Made by a program: the position numbers and the translations under genes
The notes under the pieces: generated by a model
The model's input: only the letters and a program-made list of their open reading frames with translations
Database searches by the model: none
Told to the model about the DNA's origin: nothing
Shown: positions 13,258 to 20,854 of the stretch, in pieces
Position numbering within the stretch: position 1 is the stretch's first letter
How the letters are laid out: every line of letters starts with the position of its first letter
IMG/VR virus record: IMGVR_UViG_3300010160_000200
Span: 1 to 26,161 of that record
Strand: one strand, 5' to 3'
From: a virus
Length of the DNA stretch: 26,161 nucleotides

Positions 13258-13768
13258 AACGAACCAAGCAACTACTACCTGATTCATTAAATACAGTTTA
13301 ACACAGTCAAATTATAAAGGGGATTCTTGGACAGGCATTGATAGCGTAGCTAGGCAGAGCCGACTACAAAAAATAAAATCGTTTTCGCTCGCTTCGCTCG
13401 GCATAAGATAGCGTAGGGCAAAGAATCGACCAACCTCGAACCCCACCATACCCCATCCCCCAAGACTGTGGTTGATTGTAGCTATGGCACTATATACACA
13501 TTAATCTGCACAATAGATATACATATTTTAAAAATACATATAAAAAATCCGGAACAATATATATGTACCCACCCCCCATGTTGTATTTACACAACCTTAA
13601 GAGCGTACGTAGCTAGACAAGGGTACCCCTATCAAAACTTTACCTCCCCTATACCGGGGGGTATATAAAAAATATATATACAAATCAAAGACCTACAAAG
13701 AAAAAGTGCATGAAACTTTAATAAAATCAACCCCCGGGGGGTATATATAAAATATATACAAAACCATG
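13258..13768. other. Divergent non-coding region
   Basis: About 510 bp with no credible gene on either strand, where transcription direction switches. It is AT-rich with many TATATA runs, broken by C-runs and G-runs (around 13570-13580, 13656-13661, 13731-13741). It holds a pair of roughly 30 bp direct repeats and possible minus-strand promoter boxes (TATAAT near 13311-13316). It could hold divergent promoters and possibly an origin. Confidence 0.6.
13654..13763. repeat. Two direct repeats of a G6-TATATA element
   Basis: Copies at 13654-13684 and 13734-13763 both begin CCGGGGGGTATATA and continue with an A-run, ATATATA and CAAA, 80 bp apart start to start. They differ by small shifts in the A/T run. 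The second copy ends 6 bp before the -35 box of the rightward promoter, so they may be activator sites or part of an origin. Confidence 0.7.
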
Positions 13769-13797
13769 TTGCACTGCAATAAAATGTATCGTATACT
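13769..13797 (+). promoter_or_regulatory. Strong sigma70-type rightward promoter
   Basis: TTGCAC (13769-13774) and TATACT (13792-13797) are separated by exactly 17 bp. The predicted start near 13804 gives a leader of about 36 nt containing AAAGGAG before the ATG at 13840. The same -35 hexamer and spacing recur in the promoter at 23876. Confidence 0.8.
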
Positions 13798-13839
13798 ACG
13801 CAAATCGGGCGAAAGCCTAATAACTTAAAGGAGCTAAAA

Positions 13840-13989
13840 ATGTTTAATACAGAATTTGAAAAACAGTACAAAGAAGCAACTAAGCAATTCGAAGAACTCG
13901 CAGAACGCGTAAAAGACGTAAACGAGTTTTGGGTTAATATCGTGCTTTCAAGCGCAAAAGACTTTTTCAAAGTAGTAAAGACTAAATAA
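13840..13989 (+). CDS. Small helical protein, first rightward gene
   Basis: A 49-residue protein starting MFNTEFEKQYKEATKQFEEL and ending FFKVVKTK. AAAGGAG lies 6 nt before the ATG and a consensus promoter lies 43 bp upstream, so expression should be high. The product is one long amphipathic, charged helix with a Phe/Trp/Val-rich second half (VNEFWVNIVLSSAKDFFKVV). The pattern slightly resembles phasin-type helices, but the match is too weak to name it. As the first gene of the right arm it may be an early regulator or takeover protein; that is inference. Confidence 0.8.
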   Translation: MFNTEFEKQYKEATKQFEELAERVKDVNEFWVNIVLSSAKDFFKVVKTK

Positions 13990-14068
13990 GGGTAAACCCT
14001 AGGGGTGGGTAGAAACTGCCTGCCCCACCTCCAAACATGTAGTAAACTCTGTAAAACGGAGGGACCTC

Positions 14069-14215
14069 ATGAGCGCATGGCTTATTATCGTTACAGGATT
14101 GATATATGCGTACATCGCAGCAGAACAAGGATTCAAAGGTAACATTCCTATGTGTGTTTGCTACGCTTGCTATGCTGGCGCTAATGTGGGTCTGTATATG
14201 ATGGCTACCAAATGA
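14069..14215 (+). CDS. Small membrane protein, two TM segments
   Basis: A 48-residue frame starting MSAWLIIVTGLIYAYIAAEQ. Two hydrophobic stretches, about 4-18 and 27-45, flank a short polar loop (EQGFKGN); the second contains CVCYACYAGANVG with three Cys. Upstream is CGGAGGGA, a strong ribosome site. The TGA overlaps the next ATG as ATGA, supporting reality. A two-span small inner-membrane protein; function unknown. Confidence 0.75.
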   Translation: MSAWLIIVTGLIYAYIAAEQGFKGNIPMCVCYACYAGANVGLYMMATK

Positions 14216-14433
14216 AACGATCAGACATTAGAGAGATGGACACAGGGCTATTTGATGATATTCAAATCAATAACCCCGACAGGGATAAAGCGTGGGCGGC
14301 ATTTATTAAACGCAAAGATGTCAAGTCTTGGGCGGTTGACAGAGACGGATTTCCACTAAACGGATTTTATGATGTTTGGTGCATTGCGTGGAGCAAAGGC
14401 TGGGATAAAGGTTGGGAGTCACAAGAAAAATGA
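14212..14433 (+). CDS. Trp-rich small hypothetical protein, 73 residues
   Basis: A charged soluble protein with aromatic-rich C-terminus (DVWCIAWSKGWDKGWES). Trp/Lys/Asp patterns of the form WAAFIKRKDVKSW recur. Both ends overlap neighbours as ATGA, so it is translated together with the membrane protein upstream and the HslV-like protein downstream. No family recognised. Confidence 0.8.
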   Translation: MKRSDIREMDTGLFDDIQINNPDRDKAWAAFIKRKDVKSWAVDRDGFPLNGFYDVWCIAWSKGWDKGWESQEK

Positions 14434-14861
14434 CTACAATCGTTGGCGACTGGAGAAGAAAAATTCTGGTTTCCGATAGCCAGTTTACGGATTCCGATAC
14501 TGGCATTAAATATTTTGAAGATAAAGTTGTCCCCATAGACGGTGGTTGGCTAGGCGTTGCTGGAAATTGGAGCGACTGCGAAAAGGTCATAGACTATCTA
14601 AGTAAGAAGAACAAAACCAAACCCAAGTTAAAATCCGATAGCTCATTCTTAAAATTAACTAAAGATGGGCTTTTTTCTTGTGGTGATGACCTAGAGTGGG
14701 AAAGGGTTCGAACCTTCATGGCTATTGGCTCTGGAAGCATGGCTGCCGAAGTTTGTTTAAGGATGGGCTTGACTGCCGAAGAAGGCGTAGAGTGGGCCTG
14801 TAATGTCGATGCAAATAGTAGTGGACCAATCAAAACCTATAAGTTAGACGATGCCATATAA
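14430..14861 (+). CDS. HslV/proteasome-like Ntn hydrolase
   Basis: A 143-residue protein with the hallmarks of an HslV-type N-terminal-nucleophile fold. It begins MTTIVG, so removal of Met exposes a catalytic-type Thr; Asp16 (VSDSQF) and Lys32 (FEDKVV) are 16 residues apart, as Asp17 and Lys33 are in HslV. Next come a GGWLGVAG strand, AIGSGS (98-103) and a helix with GLTAEEGVEWACNVDANSSG matching the AIGSGS and helix region of the family. The start at 14430 makes an ATGA overlap. Such proteins occur sporadically in phages; whether this one is a working peptidase, and its unfoldase partner, are unknown. No HslU is present; the MoxR-like ATPase is in the other operon. Confidence 0.8.
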   Translation: MTTIVGDWRRKILVSDSQFTDSDTGIKYFEDKVVPIDGGWLGVAGNWSDCEKVIDYLSKKNKTKPKLKSDSSFLKLTKDGLFSCGDDLEWERVRTFMAIGSGSMAAEVCLRMGLTAEEGVEWACNVDANSSGPIKTYKLDDAI

Positions 14862-14870
14862 AGAATAAGG

Positions 14871-14876
14871 TATAAT
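14871..14876 (+). promoter_or_regulatory. Possible -10 box for the HNH gene
   Basis: A perfect TATAAT followed by GCG lies 33 bp before the HNH start codon, in the 47 bp gap after the HslV-like gene. No good -35 is present at 16-18 bp, so this is a weak or activator-dependent promoter, or chance. A private promoter would suit a freestanding endonuclease. Confidence 0.35.
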
Positions 14877-14908
14877 GCGCTAATTGTCATAGAAATATGG
14901 AGCTCCAC

Positions 14909-15544
14909 GTGAAAACAAAAGCCTGTACCAAATGCAAAAAAATAAAACTTATAGCGGAGTTTGGCGTTGATAGTCGTCTAAAAAGTGGCATACGGGCAGA
15001 CTGTAAAGAATGTAATAGAACGGCAGCTTTAAATTATCGAAATAACAATTTGGAAAAAGCTAGGGCTAGTTGTAGAAACTGGGCAATAAAAAACCCAAAA
15101 AAAGCAACAGAACTAAAGTTACGTTGGGTTAGAGAGAACAAAGAAAAAGCTTTACAACAAGGTAGAGAGTACCACTACCGAAATAGAGATAAACGCCTTG
15201 CATCCCAAAAAGCTGTAAGAGCAGCAAACCCTAAAAAATATGCCGCAAAGCAACAAGAGTGGCGAAAAAATAATATGGACTACATATTATCCATAAATGC
15301 CCTGCGACATGCAAATAAATTACAAAGAACCCCCAAATGGCTGACAGAAGAAGACAAAAAGAAAATAAAGAGCATCTATAAAAATGCAAGACACCTTACT
15401 GTAACAACTGGGGAACAGCATCACGTAGACCATATCATCCCACTACAAGGAGAGCTAGTATCTGGATTGCACGTGCCCTCAAATCTTCAAGTACTACACT
15501 GGAGAGACAATCTTTCTAAGCGACATAAATACACCCCCGAGTAA
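14909..15544 (+). CDS. HNH homing-type endonuclease
   Basis: A 211-residue freestanding endonuclease. The N-terminus has a zinc-finger-like CTKC and CKEC (Cys6, 9, 32, 35), the middle is a lysine/arginine-rich helical region (about 45-140) suited to DNA binding, and the C-terminus is an HNH domain: HHVDHIIPL (171-179), SNLQVL with Asn192, and NLSKRH (201-206). I choose the GTG at 14909 because GGAG lies 6 nt upstream; the ATG at 14897 overlaps that site and has none of its own. Location next to the terminase genes is typical for HNH genes in phages, some of which aid packaging and others are selfish homing genes. Which applies here is not evident. Confidence 0.88.
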   Translation: MKTKACTKCKKIKLIAEFGVDSRLKSGIRADCKECNRTAALNYRNNNLEKARASCRNWAIKNPKKATELKLRWVRENKEKALQQGREYHYRNRDKRLASQKAVRAANPKKYAAKQQEWRKNNMDYILSINALRHANKLQRTPKWLTEEDKKKIKSIYKNARHLTVTTGEQHHVDHIIPLQGELVSGLHVPSNLQVLHWRDNLSKRHKYTPE

Positions 15545-15589
15545 AACCTGCTAAGATGCAAACATTAACAACCAACCAGCTGCCAGAAC

Positions 15590-16159
15590 ATGCCGGTCAA
15601 CGTTGAACCAACGAACGAATACCCGATCCCAAAAGGTCCACTGCGCAAGACCACTGCCACGCACTCAGATGCAATAAGGGCTAAATCAAACACGGCTTTG
15701 CTTTTAAAAGAACTTGGCGGGCCAATAGAAACTACACCTGAAGAAGATGCAGAAGCTAAAAGACTTTTTGCACAGGTAGATGGACAAGATCCATCAAGAG
15801 AAACCCAAGAAAAACAAAACGAGGCTCTTACACAGCCAGGAATTGCATTAGCGCTTGGTGGATACATCACACACTACGACCAGCAAGTAGTCCACGACAA
15901 GGTACAGCTGCGCAATATCGCTATAAACCGACTATTAGAGATGAGTCAGAACGATGACCAGAAGATTGCTATCAAAGCGGTTGAGTTAATAGGCAAAGCG
16001 AGCGATTTATTCACCGAGCACCAAGAAATAACTATCACACACAAGAACAGCGCCGAGTTGCAAGACGCAATTAGGGAAAGAATACGCATGCTAATGGAGA
16101 TGAACACGATAGATATCACTCCTAAGGCCGAAAAACTAACAAATAGCCTCGATGAGTAA
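15590..16159 (+). CDS. Terminase small subunit (probable)
   Basis: A 189-residue protein directly upstream of the large terminase, overlapping it by 8 bp. The first 50 residues are basic/polar and likely disordered; a helical segment follows (VQLRNIAINRLLEMSQNDDQ, IKAVELIGKASDLFTEH) and then a C-terminal helix (ELQDAIRERIRMLMEMN). That layout, with a DNA-binding/oligomerisation helical core and C-terminal tail, fits small terminases, which recognise the packaging site and stimulate the large subunit. The call rests on position and general features, not a diagnostic motif. No Shine-Dalgarno precedes the ATG and no alternative early start exists, so expression may be low. Confidence 0.75.
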   Translation: MPVNVEPTNEYPIPKGPLRKTTATHSDAIRAKSNTALLLKELGGPIETTPEEDAEAKRLFAQVDGQDPSRETQEKQNEALTQPGIALALGGYITHYDQQVVHDKVQLRNIAINRLLEMSQNDDQKIAIKAVELIGKASDLFTEHQEITITHKNSAELQDAIRERIRMLMEMNTIDITPKAEKLTNSLDE

Positions 16160-17684
16160 GCTTAGCGTTGAAGAACTCCAAGATTTGGAGCAAAATCTAA
16201 CTAAACTGACTCCAACTCAGCTTAGACAGCTCTTAGAACAGCTAGATACAGCCGTAGAGGCCAAGCAACAAGAGAACTGTCAAGAAAATTTTATGGATTT
16301 TGTGCATAAAGTGTGGCCAGGCTTTATTGATGGTGCACATCACAAGGAAATGGCAGCAGCCTTTGAAAGGGTAGCCCGTGGTGAATGTAAACGCCTTATT
16401 ATTAATATGCCTCCTCGTCATACTAAGTCAGAATTTGCTAGTTATCTACTACCAGCGTGGTTTTTGGGCAAATTTCCTAAAAAGAAGATTATTGAAACCG
16501 CTCATACTGCCGAGTTGGCGGTTGGTTTTGGACGTAAAGTCCGTAATTTGGTGGATTCCGACGTTTATAAGTCTATCTTCCCGGGAGTTGGACTACAAAG
16601 TGACTCTAAAGCTGCTGGGCGCTGGGCAACTAACCAAGGGGGAGACTATTTTGCTATCGGTGTGGGAGGCGCAGTTACGGGTAAAGGCGCAGATATCCTC
16701 ATTATTGACGACCCGCATTCAGAACAAGAAGCAGCCTTAAGCGAGAACAATCCAGAGGTCTACGACAAGACCTACGAGTGGTACACCTCAGGCCCACGGC
16801 AACGACTACAGCCTGGCGGCTCAATTATCATGGTTATGACAAGATGGTCCAAAAAGGACCTTACAGGCCAAGTTTTAAGATCAGCTATGCAAAGAAGTGG
16901 CGAACAATGGGAAGTGATTGAATTTCCTGCCATTTTACCCGACGATTTACCCCTATGGCCTCAGTTTTGGAAGCTAGAAGAGCTATTAGCGTTAAAGAAT
17001 GAATTGCCTAATGGTAAATGGATGGCGCAGTACATGCAACAGCCAACCTCAGATGTCTCAGCAATCATCAAGCGGGAGTGGTGGAAACAATGGGAGCACG
17101 AAGACCCACCATTTTGTGAGTTTATTATCCAATCTTGGGATACAGCGTTCTTAAAAACACAACGCTCAGACTATTCTGCTTGTACTACATGGGGTGTATT
17201 TTATCGACCAAACGACCGTGGGATTGACGTAGCTAACATAATTTTGCTAAATTCCTTTAAAAGGCGTATGGAGTTTCCCGAATTAAAACAAACTGCGTTT
17301 GAGCACTATAAAGAATGGGAGCCTGACTCCATAATTGTTGAAGCAAAAGCTTCGGGTGCGCCGTTAGTATTTGAGCTACGGGCAATGGGCATTCCGGTTC
17401 AAGAGTATACTCCGAGCAAAGGTAATGATAAAATAGCCAGATTAAATGCTTGCGCAGATCTTTTTGCGTCAGGCAGAGTGTGGGTACCTGCAACAAGCTG
17501 GGCAGAAGAATTAGTAGAAGAAGTAGCAAGTTTCCCCTCGGGCGAGCACGACGACTTAGTGGACTCAATGTCCCAAGCATTACTGCGTTTTCGTAGAGGG
17601 GGTTTTGTGCAGTTAGACTCAGACGAACCAGACGATATTAAAGAATTTAAGTCAAAACGAAATTTGGGTTACTACAACGTATAG
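16152..17684 (+). CDS. terL: Terminase large subunit
   Basis: A 510-residue packaging motor. The ATPase domain has a Walker A-like INMPPRHTKSE (84-94), Walker B DILIIDDP (181-188) with the catalytic acidic pair, and a coupling-type VMTRW at 228-232. The C-terminal RNase H-like nuclease shows Asp330 in QSWDTAF, Glu397 in IIVEAKASG, and Asp467 and Asp468 in GEHDDLVDS. All expected residues are present, so it should translocate and cut concatemeric DNA. It overlaps the small subunit upstream and is 8 bp from portal. The first 45 residues are a charged helical extension that may contact the small subunit. Confidence 0.97.
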   Translation: MSKLSVEELQDLEQNLTKLTPTQLRQLLEQLDTAVEAKQQENCQENFMDFVHKVWPGFIDGAHHKEMAAAFERVARGECKRLIINMPPRHTKSEFASYLLPAWFLGKFPKKKIIETAHTAELAVGFGRKVRNLVDSDVYKSIFPGVGLQSDSKAAGRWATNQGGDYFAIGVGGAVTGKGADILIIDDPHSEQEAALSENNPEVYDKTYEWYTSGPRQRLQPGGSIIMVMTRWSKKDLTGQVLRSAMQRSGEQWEVIEFPAILPDDLPLWPQFWKLEELLALKNELPNGKWMAQYMQQPTSDVSAIIKREWWKQWEHEDPPFCEFIIQSWDTAFLKTQRSDYSACTTWGVFYRPNDRGIDVANIILLNSFKRRMEFPELKQTAFEHYKEWEPDSIIVEAKASGAPLVFELRAMGIPVQEYTPSKGNDKIARLNACADLFASGRVWVPATSWAEELVEEVASFPSGEHDDLVDSMSQALLRFRRGGFVQLDSDEPDDIKEFKSKRNLGYYNV

Positions 17685-17692
17685 GTTAAAAC

Positions 17693-20227
17693 ATGGCAAT
17701 AGATAAGTCACTCTCACAAGCCCCAATGGGTTTAGATGCAATTAATATGGCAGACGTAGATAATACCGAGCCGGACTTAGAAATCACTATTGAGGACCCA
17801 GAGTCTGTAGAAATTGGCGTCGACGGCAAGCCGATTCTTAAAATAGAAAAAAGCGAAGACGAAGAGGGTTTTGATGATAACATCGCCGAGTACCTATCTG
17901 ATTCCGAGTTAACACAGCTTGCTAGTGACATCATAGGTGACATTGAAGATGATATGTCTGCTAGAAAAGATTGGATGCAGACTTATGTAGATGGCTTGCA
18001 GCTGTTGGGTATGCAGATAGAAGAGCGCATGGAGCCATGGCCTGGTGCTTGTGGTGTCTACCACCCACTACTCTCCGAGACATTAGTTAAGTTTCAAGCA
18101 GAGACTATCATGGAGATTTTTCCAGCGCAAGGTCCTGTTAAGACACAAGTAATTGGAAAAGAAACACCTGAGAAAAAACAATCCGCCGAGCGGGTTGCAG
18201 ATGACATGAACTACCAGCTCACTGAGAAGATGGATGAGTTCCGCCCTGAGACAGAGCGCATGTTGTGGGGCTTAGGCTTGTCAGGTAATGCGTTCAAGAA
18301 GGTCTACTACGACCCAACGCTAGAGCGTCAAGTTAGTATGTTCGTGCCAGCAGAAGACTTAATTGTCCCTTATGGTGCGTCTAGTTTAGAGCAAGCCCCT
18401 CGTGTAGCGCACGTGATGCGCAAGACCGAGAACGAAGTTCGCAAGTTGCAAGTAGCAGGCTTTTGGTTAGACGTTGATCTTGGCGAGCCAACAGATAGTT
18501 TTGATGAAGTAGAAAAGAAAATCGCCGAAAAGATGGGCTTTAGAGCCACTACGGATGACCGATTTAAAATCCTTGAAGTACAAATTGACCTCGACCTAGA
18601 AGGTTTTGAGGACAAAGACGAAGACGGCGAACCTACGGGTATTGCACTGCCATATATTGTGACTATTGAGAAGTCCAATCAGAAGGTTCTGGCTATTCGT
18701 CGTAACTGGAGACCCGAAGATGCAAATAAAAAGAAACGTAATCACTTTGTTCACTATGGCTATATACCCGGCTTTGGCTTCTATTGTTTTGGTCTTATTC
18801 ATCTTATCGGTGCATTTGCTAAATCAGGCACTTCCATCCTCCGCCAATTGGTTGATGCTGGATCGCTTAGCAACTTGCCAGGTGGCTTTAAGACCCGTGG
18901 ATTGCGTGTCAAAGGCGACGACACTCCGATTGCGCCCGGTGAGTTCAGGGACGTTGATGTGCCGTCCGGATCAATTAGGGACAATATTGTTCCCTTGCCT
19001 TACAAAGAACCGTCAATGGTTCTCGCAGGTCTCTTAGATAAAATTATTGAAGAAGGTCGTCGCTTTGCATCCGCAGCGGATTTAAACATAAGCGACATGA
19101 GCGCCCAAGCTCCCGTAGGTACAACTCTAGCAATTTTAGAACGTACTCTCAAAGTCATGTCCGCAGTACAAGCTCGCATCCATTATTCGTTTAAGAAGGA
19201 GCTTGGTCTCCTGCGCGACATTATTCGTGATTACACCCCAGATGAATATAGTTATGAGCCAGTTGAAGGCCCACGCCGAGCAAAGCAAACCGACTATGAC
19301 AACTGTGATGTAATTCCAGTAAGTGACCCAAATGCCGCTACCATGGCACAGAAAGTTACTCAGTATCAAGCAGCGCTACAGTTAGCCCAAGGAGCACCAC
19401 AGCTCTACAATCTCCCTTATCTCCATCGCCAAATGTTGGACGTACTAGGAATTAAAAATGCTAACAAATTAGTTAAGCTGCCAGAAGATCAAAAGCCCGA
19501 AGACCCCATCTCAGAAAACCAAAACGTTCTGATGATGAAACCAGTCAAAGCGTTTTTGTATCAAGACCACCAAGCTCATATCGCAGTTCACCAAGCAGCG
19601 ATGCAAGATCCAAAAATCATGAAGCTAGTAGGTCAAAACCCAAATGCACAAGCAATGATGTCTGCGATGCAAGCCCATATTAATGAGCACATTGCGTACG
19701 AATACCGCAAGCAAATGGAAGAGGAAATGGGGGTTACTTTACCGTTCCACCCAGACGAAGACGATGCAGATGAACGTGCTATCCCAGAAGATATGGAAGT
19801 TCAAATCTCTCAACTCGCTGCTAAAGCTTCACAAGTATTACTACAACGTGATAAGACCGAGATAGCTGCTCAGCAAGCACAACAAGCTGCGCAAGATCCA
19901 ATTATCCAGATGCAAATGCAAGAACTTAAGATTAAGCAAATGGAAGTTGATATTAAGAACCGTAAACTTGCCGCAGATGCAGCAGCTAAGGTTGACCAGC
20001 TTGAGCTTGAGAAACAACGCATTGAATCACAAGAAAAAATTGCTGGTATGAATGCTACTCTCAAGGCCCAGAAAGACCGAGATGACCGCATGGCTAAGCA
20101 AGAAGAAGCAGGAGCAAGACTAGGTGTTGATATGGCAAAAACAAAACAACAACTAGACCATCAAAAGGAGCAAGGATTTCAGAATCGCCAACAACAATCG
20201 CAGAAACCTCAGAAAGGGAATAAATGA
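17693..20227 (+). CDS. Portal protein, P22-like
   Basis: An 844-residue portal. After an acidic N-terminal stretch (20-70), the portal core begins with SARKDWMQTYVDGLQLLGM and WPGACGVYHPLLSETLVKFQ, a sequence style typical of P22-type and related podovirus portals. The middle (about 170-560) includes the stem/clip region with an IHLIGAFAKSGTSILRQLVD stretch. From about 690 the protein is Gln/Lys/Ala-rich and coiled-coil-like to the end, resembling the long helical barrel of P22 portal that projects into the capsid. It forms the dodecameric DNA channel, docking terminase outside and connecting to the tail. The TGA overlaps the next gene as ATGA. Confidence 0.92.
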   Translation: MAIDKSLSQAPMGLDAINMADVDNTEPDLEITIEDPESVEIGVDGKPILKIEKSEDEEGFDDNIAEYLSDSELTQLASDIIGDIEDDMSARKDWMQTYVDGLQLLGMQIEERMEPWPGACGVYHPLLSETLVKFQAETIMEIFPAQGPVKTQVIGKETPEKKQSAERVADDMNYQLTEKMDEFRPETERMLWGLGLSGNAFKKVYYDPTLERQVSMFVPAEDLIVPYGASSLEQAPRVAHVMRKTENEVRKLQVAGFWLDVDLGEPTDSFDEVEKKIAEKMGFRATTDDRFKILEVQIDLDLEGFEDKDEDGEPTGIALPYIVTIEKSNQKVLAIRRNWRPEDANKKKRNHFVHYGYIPGFGFYCFGLIHLIGAFAKSGTSILRQLVDAGSLSNLPGGFKTRGLRVKGDDTPIAPGEFRDVDVPSGSIRDNIVPLPYKEPSMVLAGLLDKIIEEGRRFASAADLNISDMSAQAPVGTTLAILERTLKVMSAVQARIHYSFKKELGLLRDIIRDYTPDEYSYEPVEGPRRAKQTDYDNCDVIPVSDPNAATMAQKVTQYQAALQLAQGAPQLYNLPYLHRQMLDVLGIKNANKLVKLPEDQKPEDPISENQNVLMMKPVKAFLYQDHQAHIAVHQAAMQDPKIMKLVGQNPNAQAMMSAMQAHINEHIAYEYRKQMEEEMGVTLPFHPDEDDADERAIPEDMEVQISQLAAKASQVLLQRDKTEIAAQQAQQAAQDPIIQMQMQELKIKQMEVDIKNRKLAADAAAKVDQLELEKQRIESQEKIAGMNATLKAQKDRDDRMAKQEEAGARLGVDMAKTKQQLDHQKEQGFQNRQQQSQKPQKGNK

Positions 20228-20421
20228 TTGAAAAGTATCTTGATCGTGTAGTTCAGCAACTAGACGAAAAAGTAGGACGGCTACAGGAAGCCGTTGGTGC
20301 CGGAGCAGCAAAAGATTTTTCCGAGTACCAGAAGATGTGCGGGGAAGTGCAGGGTCTATTAACCGCCCGTCTATACATAACAGACCTTAGAAAAAACCTG
20401 GAGTCAGCAGATGACGATTGA
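20224..20421 (+). CDS. Small head-region protein, helical hairpin
   Basis: A 65-residue, wholly helical acidic protein (EKYLDRVVQQLDEKVGRLQE, then YQKMCGEVQGLLTARLYITD). Overlaps with portal (ATGA) and with the GroES-like gene (11 bp) tie it to the head operon. Short coiled-coil proteins in this position are frequent in related phages, with unknown role; assembly cofactor or minor head component is inferred. Confidence 0.85.
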   Translation: MIEKYLDRVVQQLDEKVGRLQEAVGAGAAKDFSEYQKMCGEVQGLLTARLYITDLRKNLESADDD

Positions 20422-20845
20422 TAATTTAACCGGCTCAAACCCCGGCGTGAATTTGTCGCAAGCAGTAGATTTAACAGCATTACTACACAAAACCGAAGAA
20501 GAAAAAGGTAAACAGCTCCCTAAACCGTCTGGATACAGGATTCTTTGTGCTATTCCCGAAGCAGAGAAAGAGCATGATGGAGGAATCCTCAAAGCCGATG
20601 AGACTTTAAGGCATGACGAACTATTAACCACAGTGCTATTTGTTGTAGATTTAGGTCCCGATTGCTACAAAGATCCAGAACGATACCCCAATGGCCCTTG
20701 GTGCAAACAAGGTGACTTTATTCTAGTGCGACCAAACGCAGGAACCCGCTTAGTGATTCATGGACGAGAGTTTAGAATTATTAACGATGATTCTGTCGAA
20801 GGCACAGTAGATGATCCACGTGGTATTAAACGTAAAACTGTATAG
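20411..20845 (+). CDS. GroES-like co-chaperonin
   Basis: A 144-residue protein with a Cpn10 fold pattern. After a 36-residue N-terminal extension, KPSGYRILC (38-46) matches the PLGDRVLV start of GroES; the mobile loop region EHDGGILKADE (54-64) retains a GIL hydrophobic tip; VVDLGPD (78-84) matches VVAVGPG; and KQGDFILVRPNAGTRLVIHG (99-118) with FRIINDDSVEGTV matches the dome and closing strands. GroES and phage equivalents such as T4 gp31 cap GroEL to fold capsid protein. Location between portal and scaffold, a few genes before the major capsid gene, supports a capsid-folding role with host GroEL. No groEL gene is in the window. Confidence 0.85.
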   Translation: MTIDNLTGSNPGVNLSQAVDLTALLHKTEEEKGKQLPKPSGYRILCAIPEAEKEHDGGILKADETLRHDELLTTVLFVVDLGPDCYKDPERYPNGPWCKQGDFILVRPNAGTRLVIHGREFRIINDDSVEGTVDDPRGIKRKTV

Positions 20846-20854
20846 GAGCTATAA

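Noticed and set aside
13632-13970. Minus-strand 112-codon open frame, hydrophobic product
   Set aside because: It runs antisense to the well-supported 49-residue gene, its promoter and the repeats, and has no ribosome binding site.
13990-14068. GGTGGG/CCCACC inverted repeat as a terminator
   Set aside because: The loop is 14 nt and no T tract follows; downstream genes appear co-transcribed.
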